Below are positions 12,373 through 22,376 of a DNA stretch of 64,000 nt, piece by piece. Source of the stretch: Platerodrilus igneus (taxonomy: Eukaryota; Arthropoda; Insecta; Coleoptera; Lycidae). Under the pieces are notes generated by a model that worked only from the letters and a program-made list of their open reading frames with translations, did not search any database and was not told the origin of the DNA. The position numbers and the translations under genes are program-made. Numbering within the stretch: position 1 is the first letter of the stretch; every line of letters begins with the position of its first letter. Where the stretch lies: the NCBI GenBank assembly GCA_036346225.1, contig JARFIW010000599.1, forward strand, positions 1,178,001 to 1,242,000. The letters are read 5' to 3'.

Positions 12373-12596
12373 TGTGATATATCTAAACAAATAGTTATAA
12401 TCCCATTTGTTCATTTTTGTACTTTATATTATCTTGTAATGTATCGGGTTGGTTATCAGGGCACACACCGGGATATTGTTAAGTACAGTCGTATTTGATA
12501 TATGAACAAGAGCGCATGGCGTGTGGCCTCTTAACTATCTGATACTAAATGTTACTCGTTTCTTATTAAAAGATCTACACCCCGTAACTGTCTACA
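12373..12596 (+). repeat. Gypsy 3' LTR
   Basis: It begins TGTGATATATC directly after a purine tract (GTGGAGG), 170 nt beyond the Pol stop, and ends CTGTCTACA. That gives a 224-bp TG...CA unit. It contains a TTCTTATTAAAAG stretch that may serve for polyadenylation. No matching 5' LTR is in the window. Confidence 0.7.
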
Positions 12597-12924
12597 ATCC
12601 CACCTAAGATAGCGCAGTACCTAATCGCCTTATTTATTTTCCGAAATAGGGCATATTGTTTGGAGAATGTGTTGGCCTCACATTTTTCCAGAGATGTTGT
12701 GTATGAAAATTGAACCCAAAGCGTTTAGGTCTTTGTATAGTAATGCATGTAGAAGAAATTCTCAAAATAGTTTAACCTAAGAATGTTGTAATGCCATGCT
12801 AGTGTGTACTTAACAAAAATGTGCCAGCATTTCAATGAAAAGAGAAATTTTTGACGTTCGTGAAATTGCTTTGCTTATGTACTTGTTGGAGAGTTTTGAC
12901 AATTAATACAAACATTAATTTTAG
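12597..12924. other. Kinesin intron end, no gene seen
   Basis: AT-rich sequence leading to the TTAATTTTAG acceptor at 12924. No mobile element is recognised. Confidence 0.5.
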
Positions 12925-13115
12925 GTAAACTCAACTTAGTGGACTTAGCAGGGTCAGAACGTCAAGCAAAAACTGGAGCCACGGGTGATCGTTTAAAGGA
13001 AGCGACCAAAATTAATTTATCGTTAAGTGCATTGGGAAATGTAATATCTGCACTAGTTGATGGAAAAGCAAAACATATTCCATACAGAGATTCAAAACTT
13101 ACACGGCTTTTACAG
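12925..13115 (+). CDS. KIF17: KIF17-like exon: kinesin motor switch II to alpha-5 region
   Basis: The exon opens after a TTTTAG acceptor in phase 1 (two bases complete a Gly codon) and ends in CAG before the donor GTTAGT. It encodes [13 protein letters not shown], the switch II/DxxG signature of all kinesins, followed by [24 protein letters not shown] and [13 protein letters not shown], the L12/alpha-5 microtubule-binding part. Residues match the kinesin-2 class throughout, with no stop or frameshift. The next exon continues directly with DSLGGNTRT, 11.7 kb away. The upstream exon with the P-loop is outside the window or unseen. Confidence 0.93.
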
Positions 13116-13179
13116 GTTAGTATTAGCAGTTTTCTAGTTCTAAAGTTTTATTACACTAGAGTCTAAACTAAAAGGTATA

Positions 13180-13781
13180 CTTTTAAAGTCCCGCGGGTAA
13201 TGTATGAGAGCGACTACAGTAGTTGGTAACACAAATAAATATTTGCGAAATGTTGCGCAATAAGGTATTACGTCATATAAATGTTTTTAAATTACTATAT
13301 CACATGCAAAAAAAGATAAAGGTACTCACGTAAACTGTAGGACTCCTCACAGCATTACAGCTACTCTCGCGTCAGTTGAGCATTGTGGGCATCCTTGGGC
13401 GTTGCCGGGCGTGGGTCATCCTTTGCCCCCTTGTCGAATCCAAATTCAAATTTGACTTCCTCTTTCCTATTTTATAGCGAAACCACAGGAAACGTATGAG
13501 GAACGATAATTAGGTAAATAAAAGGAATCCTACATAACCTGAAAGAGAAGACAAGGTAACGGCACAAAGATAAACACTCCATTCGACGTCTGGCTGACAA
13601 GTCCCGACGTGACGGAAATCACCACTCCCCTTTCACACTGCGTCTGCGCAATCTCGAGCGCCGACGCAACTAACTAAAGTGACGGAAATGCATGCACAAG
13701 TCTTTTAAATTATTGGCGCGAAATCACTTACAAATTAGGAACTTATAGAAATGTTTATATGCCGATTTTCGGCATGTAACA
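13180..13781 (-). repeat. TGTTAC-family LTR fragment or divergent solo LTR
   Basis: The right end reads ATGCCGATTTTCGGCATGTAACA, the reverse complement of the family terminus with its inner palindrome. The body shares GTGACGGAAATGCATGCACAAGT-type and TCTTTTAAATTATTGGCGCGA blocks with the copies at 3594 and 25862. The left boundary is approximate and no target duplication was found. It lies about 65 bp after a kinesin exon. Confidence 0.62.
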
Positions 13782-13848
13782 GTTGCAATTACCAGGAAGC
13801 AGTTTTAAGTTTTAAGGAATTTTTATTTTGTTTCATTATACAACCTTT

Positions 13849-14190
13849 ACTAAATACTCCCTGTAGGTTTGTTGTGGTTTGTTTTGTAAAGAAGTGTGCG
13901 AATACGTTACCGTAAGGCTTAAGTAGCTGTTTTTTATATTTATCTTAAAGAGAAAACTCATTATGATTTAGGCTACTTCTTTGGTAGATTTTAACATGGT
14001 TCTGAGGTGTCCCTAAGGCGAGTTTATGCTTTTCAGCTACCAATGCTGTTCAACGAAGATTGTATAAGGATCTGAGGCAACCCTATGGCGGGTTTACACT
14101 TGCCAGATATCAATGCTGTTTTACGGGAGCTGTTAAATGCTTATTGTTATGTAATTAGTTATTGTATGTATAAATAGAAATCATGTATGT
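13849..14190 (+). mobile_element. Divergent copy of the AAATACTCCCTG element
   Basis: It starts AAATACTCCCTGTAGGTTTG followed by TTGTGGTTTG, like 20268. It then carries internal blocks related (in reverse orientation) to 20590-20780, including the TGTATAAATAGAAA stretch and an AACCCGCCATAGGGTTGCC-like block. It has no coding capacity. The right end is uncertain. Confidence 0.55.
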
Positions 14191-15213
14191 AGGATGTATT
14201 TCATGCTAATAGCGCAAGGAAAAACCTGCAATACTACCTAGATATGGGGGGCATTTGATTTTTATTTGTTATTTCTTTTAGTAATGGAATCCATTGTTTA
14301 CTGAAAGTCACGGATTTGTTTGCTATGCAGTTATTTTTATGTAGGGTTATCTAAGCAACTTCTTTGATTTTTGCGTTTCTGGTTGTTTTCTTCTTTGTCA
14401 ATAATTTTTGTGTTAAGTTAAGATAGAGCCAATTACTGAATCTTTGTATTATGGCAATCGCCATACAAATTTCTAAGTCTTTTTTCTTTAACACATACGT
14501 TCGGTCGTGTGGGTATGGTGGCCTCTATTCATCAGATTGTAACGCTGTTTATTGCTCACCTAAAACATTTAAAACAGAGAACTCAGATATTTTAGGTAAA
14601 AGGAAAGGTACGAATTTCACAGGTACTTCACTTCATTAAATGCACTGCCTGGTCGCTTTGTAAGGTAGTCCAGAGTCAGAGTCATCTGAACCCATCATGC
14701 TCGTTCATTCTAACTGGTAAACCTCTCGCCTATATATCGCACATTCTTATTGGTCGAAGCAATGATGCATGTCCTTCGAAGTGTAAGAAAACATCTATCC
14801 GCAGCAGGCTTGGAAGTTAAAAACCACCTTTATAATGCCTCATGACTTACCTACTACCTAAATCACAATGCGAACTAAGGCAGAACTCACCATTTATAAA
14901 AACATTGTCGATTTATAATAACATTTCTAAACAAACCAATATACCATTGTTTGGAAATACCTTAGAGTTTTAAAAGAAACCTGTGTAAAATTATTATATA
15001 AAATGTAATACCCGCATATTTACACATAAACAAAATATCCTCATCCATCCACACACACAACACAGAATTATAGCATAAAATGAATTTACTGTCTAGTTAT
15101 ATCAAACATGTTCATTTAAAATTTGTAATGCATTCTCATCAATATGTGAGGAAGGAAATATCTTAATTTAACATTTTTCTTTTTTCTTACTTTATTTTTA
15201 GTGGAAATATGTA
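14191..15213. other. Intron, dispersed repeat pieces only
   Basis: No gene seen. About 14700-14960 resembles 22700-22860, 24520-24660 and 27155-27420: shared text includes the ATTCTTATTGGTCGAAGCAATGA block, the AGAAAACATCTATCCG block and a later ACCTAAATCACAATG-type block. The 62-codon frame at 14451 is not recognisable. Confidence 0.5.
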
Positions 15214-15458
15214 ATAGGGTACTTGCACAAAAAAAAGCCTTTTTAAATGAATAATTGGAGGTTTGGAAACGAGAAACAATGCTTATTTTTTAGGTTTTAC
15301 AAGTGATTTAACAAGTTATTCAAGTTTATAGTTAACATTCTTAAATTACGCGCAAAAACGCCCATTTTCAACATGGTGGTCTGTGACGTCACAAATAAGT
15401 AAATCCTCTCAATTGAAGTGCATGTTTGCAGAAGTGTATTTCACTAATATACAGAGAA

Positions 15459-17169
15459 ATGTTAAAATCAACATATTATCGTTGGTGTATGGTTCTTAAT
15501 TGTAAAAATACTACTATAAAAACCCCAGACAAAACATTTATACAAGTGCCTAAGAATGCAAAGCGTAAAAAACTTTGGTGTCAAGCTGCAAGGAGAGATT
15601 TTGCATTTTCTGAAACTAGCAGTGTTTTTGTATGTGAAGATCATTTTGATGTAAGTCAATTGCTGTTATATTATGGTTTATAACTATTATAAAGCCAGAA
15701 AGTAATCATTTAACTGGAATCAACCTAATTTAGTTGTTTCTATTATTAATTAGTAATATTTGTAATTGCAGTTGGAAAAGGATATGAAAAACTATAGAAA
15801 GTGGAAGCTAATGGGAAGTGTTAAAATACGCATGAAAGAAACTGTAGTACCACATAAATTTGATTGCCAACCTGATCGAAAAAGAGCGTTTAGCACCATT
15901 CCACGTGCAGTAGCTGTAAAAAGAAACAAGGTACAATTGGTACAAGAGGCTTTAATGGGAGAGAAGGCTGCTAATGTCACTGTTACAAGTACTGTTACAG
16001 AGAAACCTGTAGGATCGTTAATGTATGTCCAACATTTTACCAAAGAGGGCAACAATAATAGAACAAATGTTGGTGTGACTGTTAACATTAGACCTCTATT
16101 CCGAAGCAAACATACACAAACAACTACAAAGTTTGCATGCAAAGGTTGCTCTCCCATTAAAGTTAGTACAGTTCCAGTTGCAACATTTCCTATAAAATAT
16201 CAATCTTTCCAAAGTGTTAGAAAAAAATCCGAGTCATTAACTTCATTATCTGAAACAAGCAGCACTGAAATGGCAACAAGCGGCTCACAATATTGGCAAA
16301 GTTCTTCTACATCAGGAAGTGAAATGCAAACTGTTATGGACGAAATGTATGCAGAAAATAATTCAACGCTGGCCCGTCATCATACAGTTGGAATTGTAAA
16401 AATGAGACCAAGGTTCTATTTAGGAGTGCCGCAAGAATGTATGTTCATTATCAATCTTATTGAAAAATATACCTTGTTGGGTACAATAAGTATTTATGTA
16501 GTGTTACAGAAAATCCGGTTAAACCAAACATTTTTGGAGCTTGGGGATGCTTACGGACTTTCAGAAAGTTCCAGAAGCAGATACTTTTCAAAATCTGTTA
16601 CATTGATTAGTCAACTGATGAAAGAATTCATTATATCACCAGCAAAAGAGAAAATACAGGAGCTATTACCCCTACCGTTTATGGCTCGCTACGGCCAAGT
16701 ACAGTACATCATAGACTGTTTAGAAATTGAAATTCAAAAACGTTCTGATGCTATTAAGCAAGCCTTTACATGGTTAGAGTATAAAAAAGCTAATACTTTA
16801 AAATATTTGATATCATCTACACCTAATGGAATAATTACTTTTATTTCTGATGGATTTGGGGGTAGGGCATCGGATACAATAATTATCGAGAAATCGGGCT
16901 TTTTAGATAAATTACAACGGAGCAGTGTAATAATGGCAGATAGAGGATTTAAACACATCGAACACCTTCTTATTAATAAAAACTGCAAATTACTTAGGCC
17001 TTCCAGTGTTAATAGTGGTCAAAAATTAAGTAAAACTGAAGCTATCAAAACTAAGAGAATTGCTAGTTTAAGAATTCATATTGAAAGAGTGATTAGACGA
17101 TTAAGAGAATACAAACTACTGAAACCGCATTCTTGTGTCGGTGGAAAGTTAATACCGTGGTTTAGTTAA
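15459..17169 (+). CDS. ISL2EU THAP-DDE transposase (two exons)
   Basis: Exon 1 (15459-15650, 64 codons) and exon 2 (15772-17169) join in phase across a 121-nt intron with GTAAGT and TTGCAG sites, giving about 529 residues. Residues 1-90 form a THAP C2CH zinc finger for DNA binding: C10, C15, C59 and H62, with LWCQAARRDF and CEDHFD. A Ser/Thr-rich linker follows, then a DDE_Tnp_4-type catalytic domain: D379 in IIDCLEIEI, D454 in MADRGF and E502 in RIHIERVIRRLR (47 residues between the last two). FISDGFGGRASD is also typical. The start is the first in-frame ATG before the finger; an earlier TTG is not used. No stop or frameshift is seen. Confidence 0.88.
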
Positions 17170-17318
17170 TTTACAAGGACCATTAATAAAATAAAAAATT
17201 GTACACTAGGTATAGTTAACATAAATTTAATCAACAGTACATGTAATGACAAAGTACAAGGATGTGTTCAACAACTTACAATTACTATTTAATAATACTT
17301 AAAAATTAAATTAGATAT

Positions 17319-18908
17319 TTACAAATCTTTTAATCCTTTTATTAACAACGGAAAAATATTGTTTACCCAAAATATCTTTGCACTATCAATAATGGACATC
17401 ATAAAATCTTGGTCATACTTGATGTAAAAAATTGATATCTTATTATTTAATTCAAAATTAGGGTCTGCTACACAAAAAATACCAGTTTGCTTTTTAAAAA
17501 AATTAATTTGTGCTTTAAACTTATTAGTTATTTGTCCATCTTTTACATAAAGTTGAAATGTTTTTATACTAGTTGGGCACTTAATTTCAACAACGCAATT
17601 TTCAGCTACAGCATCTGGGGATGCACCCATAATGGGATTATTGGGAGATATTAAGAATCCTATCGAATGTAATTTTATATTTAGCTGTTCCTCTATAATA
17701 GGAATAACTTGCTTTTCCAAATGTTTGCCTCTCTGCATAGCTAGAGTTTCAGGTATTTTTAAACTACCAACAATATTTTCTATTGATACACCTGAATCTT
17801 TTTTGCACTTGGTTACTTGATATATTTTTGAAGCTGTTATTCGACCATAACGTAACAGATGCCATAGTTTATTAGCACTTTGATTAACAGTTGCTTTGCA
17901 AGCTGCCTGACAATCGGCTTCAGATATATCTTTTTTACACAATGCAAAAAACTCTTCAGCAGTGTAGCCCCCTTGATTCACAAAACGTACCAATAGTCTA
18001 TGCATTCCAATTCTTTTAAGCGAATTGTCCTGTTGAAAGTATTTTAAAATTTCACTGCTGATGCAACATTGTTTACCTATTTCAACAAATTGTTCTAAAA
18101 ATTTACCATTCGAGGGGTGTGGTAATTGCTGGGCCTTCACCTTTTCAAAATCTTTTATTGTTACAAGTTTTATACTTGTACCAACAGTAGCAAGCTTAGA
18201 TTTGTGCCAATAGCACTCGACTTCTGTAGACGAAGGTTGCTCACTTCTTCGATGAACCCGCATAAGGAATGTGATTGCATGTTTACAACCACCTGTAACA
18301 ATAATGAATATTGTCAGCATTGCTATGCAAAATACTGCTATATATTAATAATTTAACACATAATTTGTTAACATTTTAAACTGCTTTTAGCTAATATAAA
18401 TTGAATAGATATAAAAAAGGTAAAAAAATCAGTTGACGTTCTATGCAATGTCCTTCATAATTAAGTTTGGACAAATTTTAAATCCACCTACCTGAAGAAG
18501 CTGCACTGTCAGTACAAAGTACATTCTCTACTTGGTCAGTTTGCTTGTCCACAACCAAAGTTACAGAATAATTCTTGTTTTGCACTTTGTGTTCTGGGCA
18601 TACTTTAGCTTTCACAGTGCAAACAGTACCCTCTCGTTTTACTTGAACGTAACCAACAGCTGCATCGCAATAATTATCCCTACCAGCACTGAAATAACCA
18701 TAATTAGATCAATACAATAAGGCCTAAGGCTACATATTTTTTTGAGCTAAGTGCAATTGTTATAGAAATATACTCACCTTTCGGCCTTTATGCCTCGAAT
18801 TTCAGCAGATATATATAAAGAACTGTTTGCCAAAAATTCAGCAACCATAAATGAATCTACCTTTGGTAGATTGTCAGATTGAGCTTTTGTAAATCCTTCT
18901 TCTGCCAT
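17319..18908 (-). CDS. ISL2EU YqaJ-like exonuclease/recombinase (three exons)
   Basis: Minus-strand exons 18908-18778, 18688-18492 and 18292-17319 join with matching phases and GT/AG sites to give about 433 residues, starting MAEEGFTKAQSDNLPKVDSF. The N-terminal part has a SWIM-like cysteine/histidine cluster (CTDSAAS, then GGCKHAITFLMRVHRRSEQP). The C-terminal half is a YqaJ/lambda-exonuclease fold: LLRYGRITASKIYQ, MQRGKHLEKQVI, ISPNNPIMGASPDA and VVEIKCP, where the Asp of SPDA and the E-x-K are the expected nuclease residues. The known accompanying ORF of ISL2EU is of this type; its role in transposition is not established. It has no stops or frameshifts. Confidence 0.86.
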
Positions 18909-19548
18909 TGTTCAAAACTTTATATAAATATTATATACCGTTTATCACTCTAGAATAAATTGAATCACAAAACTAAAGTAAAATATCGTTTAAGTTTATT
19001 GTTAAAACAAATATAACGTAACCTATAATTACAGATGTGATGTGGTTCTAATGTACTGTGGTCGTGGTGAAAACATAGTACGTTTGTATTTACTTATTTG
19101 TGACCTCAGACCAATGAGAATGCGTTTTTCGTCACATGACAAACTTTTAAATAATAATGATTTTATTTTAGTAATTATTTGTTTGTACGTAATAATTAAT
19201 CAATTTTGTTGACTAAATCGGTAAGTAAGTTTGGTCTCCAATAATTAAAAAGTGTGTTTTAGAAATTGTGGTACATCTGCCCCTATTAGGTTTAGACCTG
19301 TATATTTCCAACATACAATAAATAAATAAATAATGCTTAACATATCTCTCGAAATTTCTGGTTTTATCCTGAGGTTCGACCTCATGGTAGGTTGTAAATT
19401 CAAAAAATAGACATTAAGTAAACATATATACAAAATTAAAACTATCCTCAGTAAGTATTTCAAATGTAATACACTATAATTTTAAGGTTAATATTTTAAT
19501 GTTTGGTTTATAAACCTAATCGTTATTTGTACTTCATATATCATCATC

Positions 19549-20145
19549 ATTAGGTCTTCAGTTCTGGAACTGGTTAGACGCGTACCATCATTGTTTTCTA
19601 TTCTAAACTAACCTACAGATTTCCCTAAAATTTGCACAGTCTGCAACTATCACTATCTGATCTAGGTCTACATCTACCTCTATTTTCCTATCTCTGCTTG
19701 TAATATATAACATACTATTCCCCAAAAATGCCTTAGAACGTATTCCGTCCTTAGATTTCTCTTTTTCCCCAGATATTCTTGTTCCCTTACTATTTCTATA
19801 ACCTATTTGTTATTAACTTTGTCTGTCCATGCTATCGTCCTCATACATCTGACGCACAGCATTTCAAAAGGCTGCTACCGTATTTCGGTCTGCGTTTCAG
19901 ACTGCTCGTATTTCATTGGCATACTGTGCTGTGCTCCACACATATGCTTTCAACACTTTTCTTCTTGTTCTATGTTTGTTGTCTTTCCTCATAGACGCTG
20001 TTCTTTCTTGTTAGATGCAGTTTGGTCACCTTCTATTGTTTTACAGTTATATACCCTATTTCTCCGACCTTCAGTGGTTGTGAAGGGAGGTAAGCAGCTT
20101 GTGGTTGCCAAGTTTCCCCAACACTTAACCATTTGGCATTCTAAA
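19549..20145 (-). mobile_element. RTE-like LINE 3' fragment, copy A
   Basis: Near-identical in layout to 62299-63170. On the minus strand a decayed C-terminus contains a MRTIAWTDKVNN-like piece and the DNA ends in a (TGA/ATG)n tail (TCATCATCATTAGG on +). The reverse transcriptase part is absent. It lies directly upstream of the second LINE's coding DNA. Confidence 0.7.
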
Positions 20146-20147
20146 AA

Positions 20148-22376
20148 CAAATCGAAAGAATCGTGGAAAGTTGTAAAGGAACTGTCAGGAAACGTAAAAA
20201 AAATGACTGTTTATATACAAAACTGTTTATATGAAAAAACCGCAGATATCCTAAATGCTCATCTATTAAATACTCCCTGTATGTTTGTTGTGGTTTGTTT
20301 AGTATTCTTCTTAATCTTCTTTGGGTATTAAACCACTCATAGTTTTTAAAATTATCTTTATTAACGTTTCGATCCATAACCTAGGATCGTTTTCAAAATA
20401 ATAAAAACTTCAAGTTTGACATTTATGACACAAATTGAAGGTGACTTTGATTTATTGATGTTTGAAATATTTGGTTTGAGTACACTAAGCAAAATTTTTA
20501 AATTTTAAATGAATAATTGCCTTCAATTTGTGTTACGGCCTGGGACCGACTTTTTTAGGTAGCCAATACGCTTAACCATATACAACCTTCATAGAACAAC
20601 ATTGGTATCTGACAAGTGTAAACCCACCATAAGGTTACCTCAGAACAATGTTAAAATCTACCAAAGAGGTAGCCTAAATCATAATGATTTCCCCTTCAAA
20701 ATAAATAATAAAAAAACGACTACCTAAGCCTTTTAATAATGCAATTGCACACTTCTTTAATAACCATCCTCTAAATTGTATAAATAGAAACATGTTAAAA
20801 AATGTTTTCCAATTCCCAAGTTATTGAATTTTTATAATAAAAATTAATCAGCTGATTTCACGTTAAGCGTATTGGCTACCTAAAAAAGTCGGTCCCAGGC
20901 CGTAACACAAATTGAAGGCAATTATTCATTTAAACTTTTAAAAATTTTTGCTTAGTGTACTCAAACCAAATATTTCAAACATCAATAAATCAAAGTCACC
21001 TTCAATTTGTGTCATAAATGTCAAACTTGAAGTTTTTATTATTTTGAAAACGATCCTAGGTTATGGATCGAAACGTTAATAAAGATAATTTTAAAAACTA
21101 TGAGTGGTTTAATACCCAAAGAAGATTAAGAAGCTCATCTATTAATTGAAAATGACTTACCTATGTCGAAATCCCTGGATTGTTTAAAATACAGTTCTTT
21201 TGCATATCATAATAATTTTATGTTCTTCCCTACGGACCATTATGAAATTATAGACGTGTTCAGTTTGTTTAAAAATAAGCATTGCTCTGGCGAAGACAAA
21301 ATTCCTGCTAAAATATTAGCGTTATTACCTCTAAAATTAATTAAATATCTTGCAGTCCTAATCAATGAATCATTCCAAATAGGGGTATTTCCATCATGTC
21401 TAAAGCATGCAATTGTAATTCCTATACATAAGGGAGGTTCTCACTCTGTTAACAATTATAGGCCGATTTCTTTATTGTCAGTGTTCTCAAAACTAATTGA
21501 ATACTTATTAAAAACACGTATTACTAGGTTTACTAATAAGTATAACATTATAACTCCTGCTCACTATGGGTTCTGTGCCAAAAATCCACAAACGATGCAA
21601 TTCATAATTTTCTAAATAATATTTACCAAGCAATAAATAAGAAAAATACATTAGTAGCGGCAGCCTTCATCGACATTAGCAAAGCATTCGAATCGGTTAA
21701 TCATGATATATTTTTAGCCAAACTAGAATATTATGGTATCAGAGGAATTCCAAACAATTGGTTTAAGTCATTCTTACAGGGAAGATCACAGTCAGTTAGA
21801 ATCAATGACGGAAATAGACTATCTAATAAATTAGATATAAACCTGGGAGTACCGCAGGGTTCTGTCCTTGGTCCTTTATTGTTCTTGTTCTTCATAAATA
21901 ATTTTGTCAGGTCTGCGACATTTGCAAACTGCACTGTTTTTGCGGACGACTTAAGTCTTAGTTGGGATGCCGCTTCCATAGCTACTTTAGAAAATTATAT
22001 TAGTACAGATTTAAAATCTGCATATAATTGGTTTATCATAAATAAGCTGGTTGTCAATGACCAGAAAACGTGCTTAATGGTTTTCAAAAACCAAATTCTT
22101 ACAGACAGATTATCGAAAAATTTATCTTTGCATCCAGTTGTGTCAAATAAATTTTTAGGTCTAATTATTGAAATAGGGCTTAATTGGTCGAAACACATTA
22201 CTGATTTAGCTGCAAAGTTGTCCTCTGCTTGTTTTGCTATTAAGGCTGTATCCAACGCAGTATCAAATGAATGTGCTTTGAATGTGTATTATGCACTATT
22301 TGAATCAAGGATAAGATATGGTATCGCCTATTGGGGTAATTCAACTAGACAAATAATTTTTATTTTATTTTATTAA
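20148..22376 (+). pseudogene. CR1/jockey-type LINE reverse transcriptase, interrupted and frameshifted
   Basis: Readable blocks are SWKVVKELSGN and YEKTADILNAHLL (to 20267). After the inserted element come FSLFKNKHCSGEDKIPAKIL, VIPIHKGGSHSVNNYRPISL, then in another frame AAFIDISKAFESVNHD, GVPQGSVLGPLLFLFFINN and FADDLSLSWD (catalytic FADD kept). It continues to YALFESRIRYGIAYWGNST before ending near 22376. A frameshift lies near 21600. The N-terminal endonuclease is missing, so this is a 5'-truncated dead copy. Assignment to CR1 versus jockey is not firm. Confidence 0.85.
20268..21132 (+). mobile_element. 865-bp inverted-repeat element with 11-bp target duplication inside the LINE
   Basis: GCTCATCTATT stands on both sides (20257-20267 and 21133-21143). 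Removing the insert reconnects the LINE reading. Arms of roughly 270 bp (about 20303-20580 and 20857-21132) are inverted copies. They contain the CCACTCATAG motif, a GGATCGAAACG segment with its complement GATCC upstream, and ACACAAATTGAAGG. The left end has an extra 35 bp, AAATACTCCCTGTATGTTTG onward, so the ends are asymmetric. It has no coding capacity. Related copies are at 11299 and 13849. Confidence 0.85.

Larger units (their letters stand above)
15214..19286. mobile_element. ISL2EU DNA transposon, near-intact, two genes
   Basis: A transposase gene on the + strand and a YqaJ-type exonuclease gene on the - strand converge, the hallmark of the ISL2EU superfamily. Imperfect terminal inverted repeats are visible: both ends begin ATAGGG and share a CTTTTTAAT...ATTGGAG block about 40 bp in. 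Subterminal inverted repeats (GTCTGTGACGTCACAAATAAG at 15379 versus its near-complement ending at 19111) add support. TA on each side (15212-13 and 19287-88) fits a 2-bp target duplication. It sits inside a kinesin intron. Both genes look open after splicing, so it may be recent and possibly active. Confidence 0.85.

Noticed and set aside
15426..15683. A host THAP-domain gene
   Set aside because: The THAP exon splices in phase to a DDE_Tnp_4 domain and sits inside transposon ends, so it belongs to the ISL2EU transposase.
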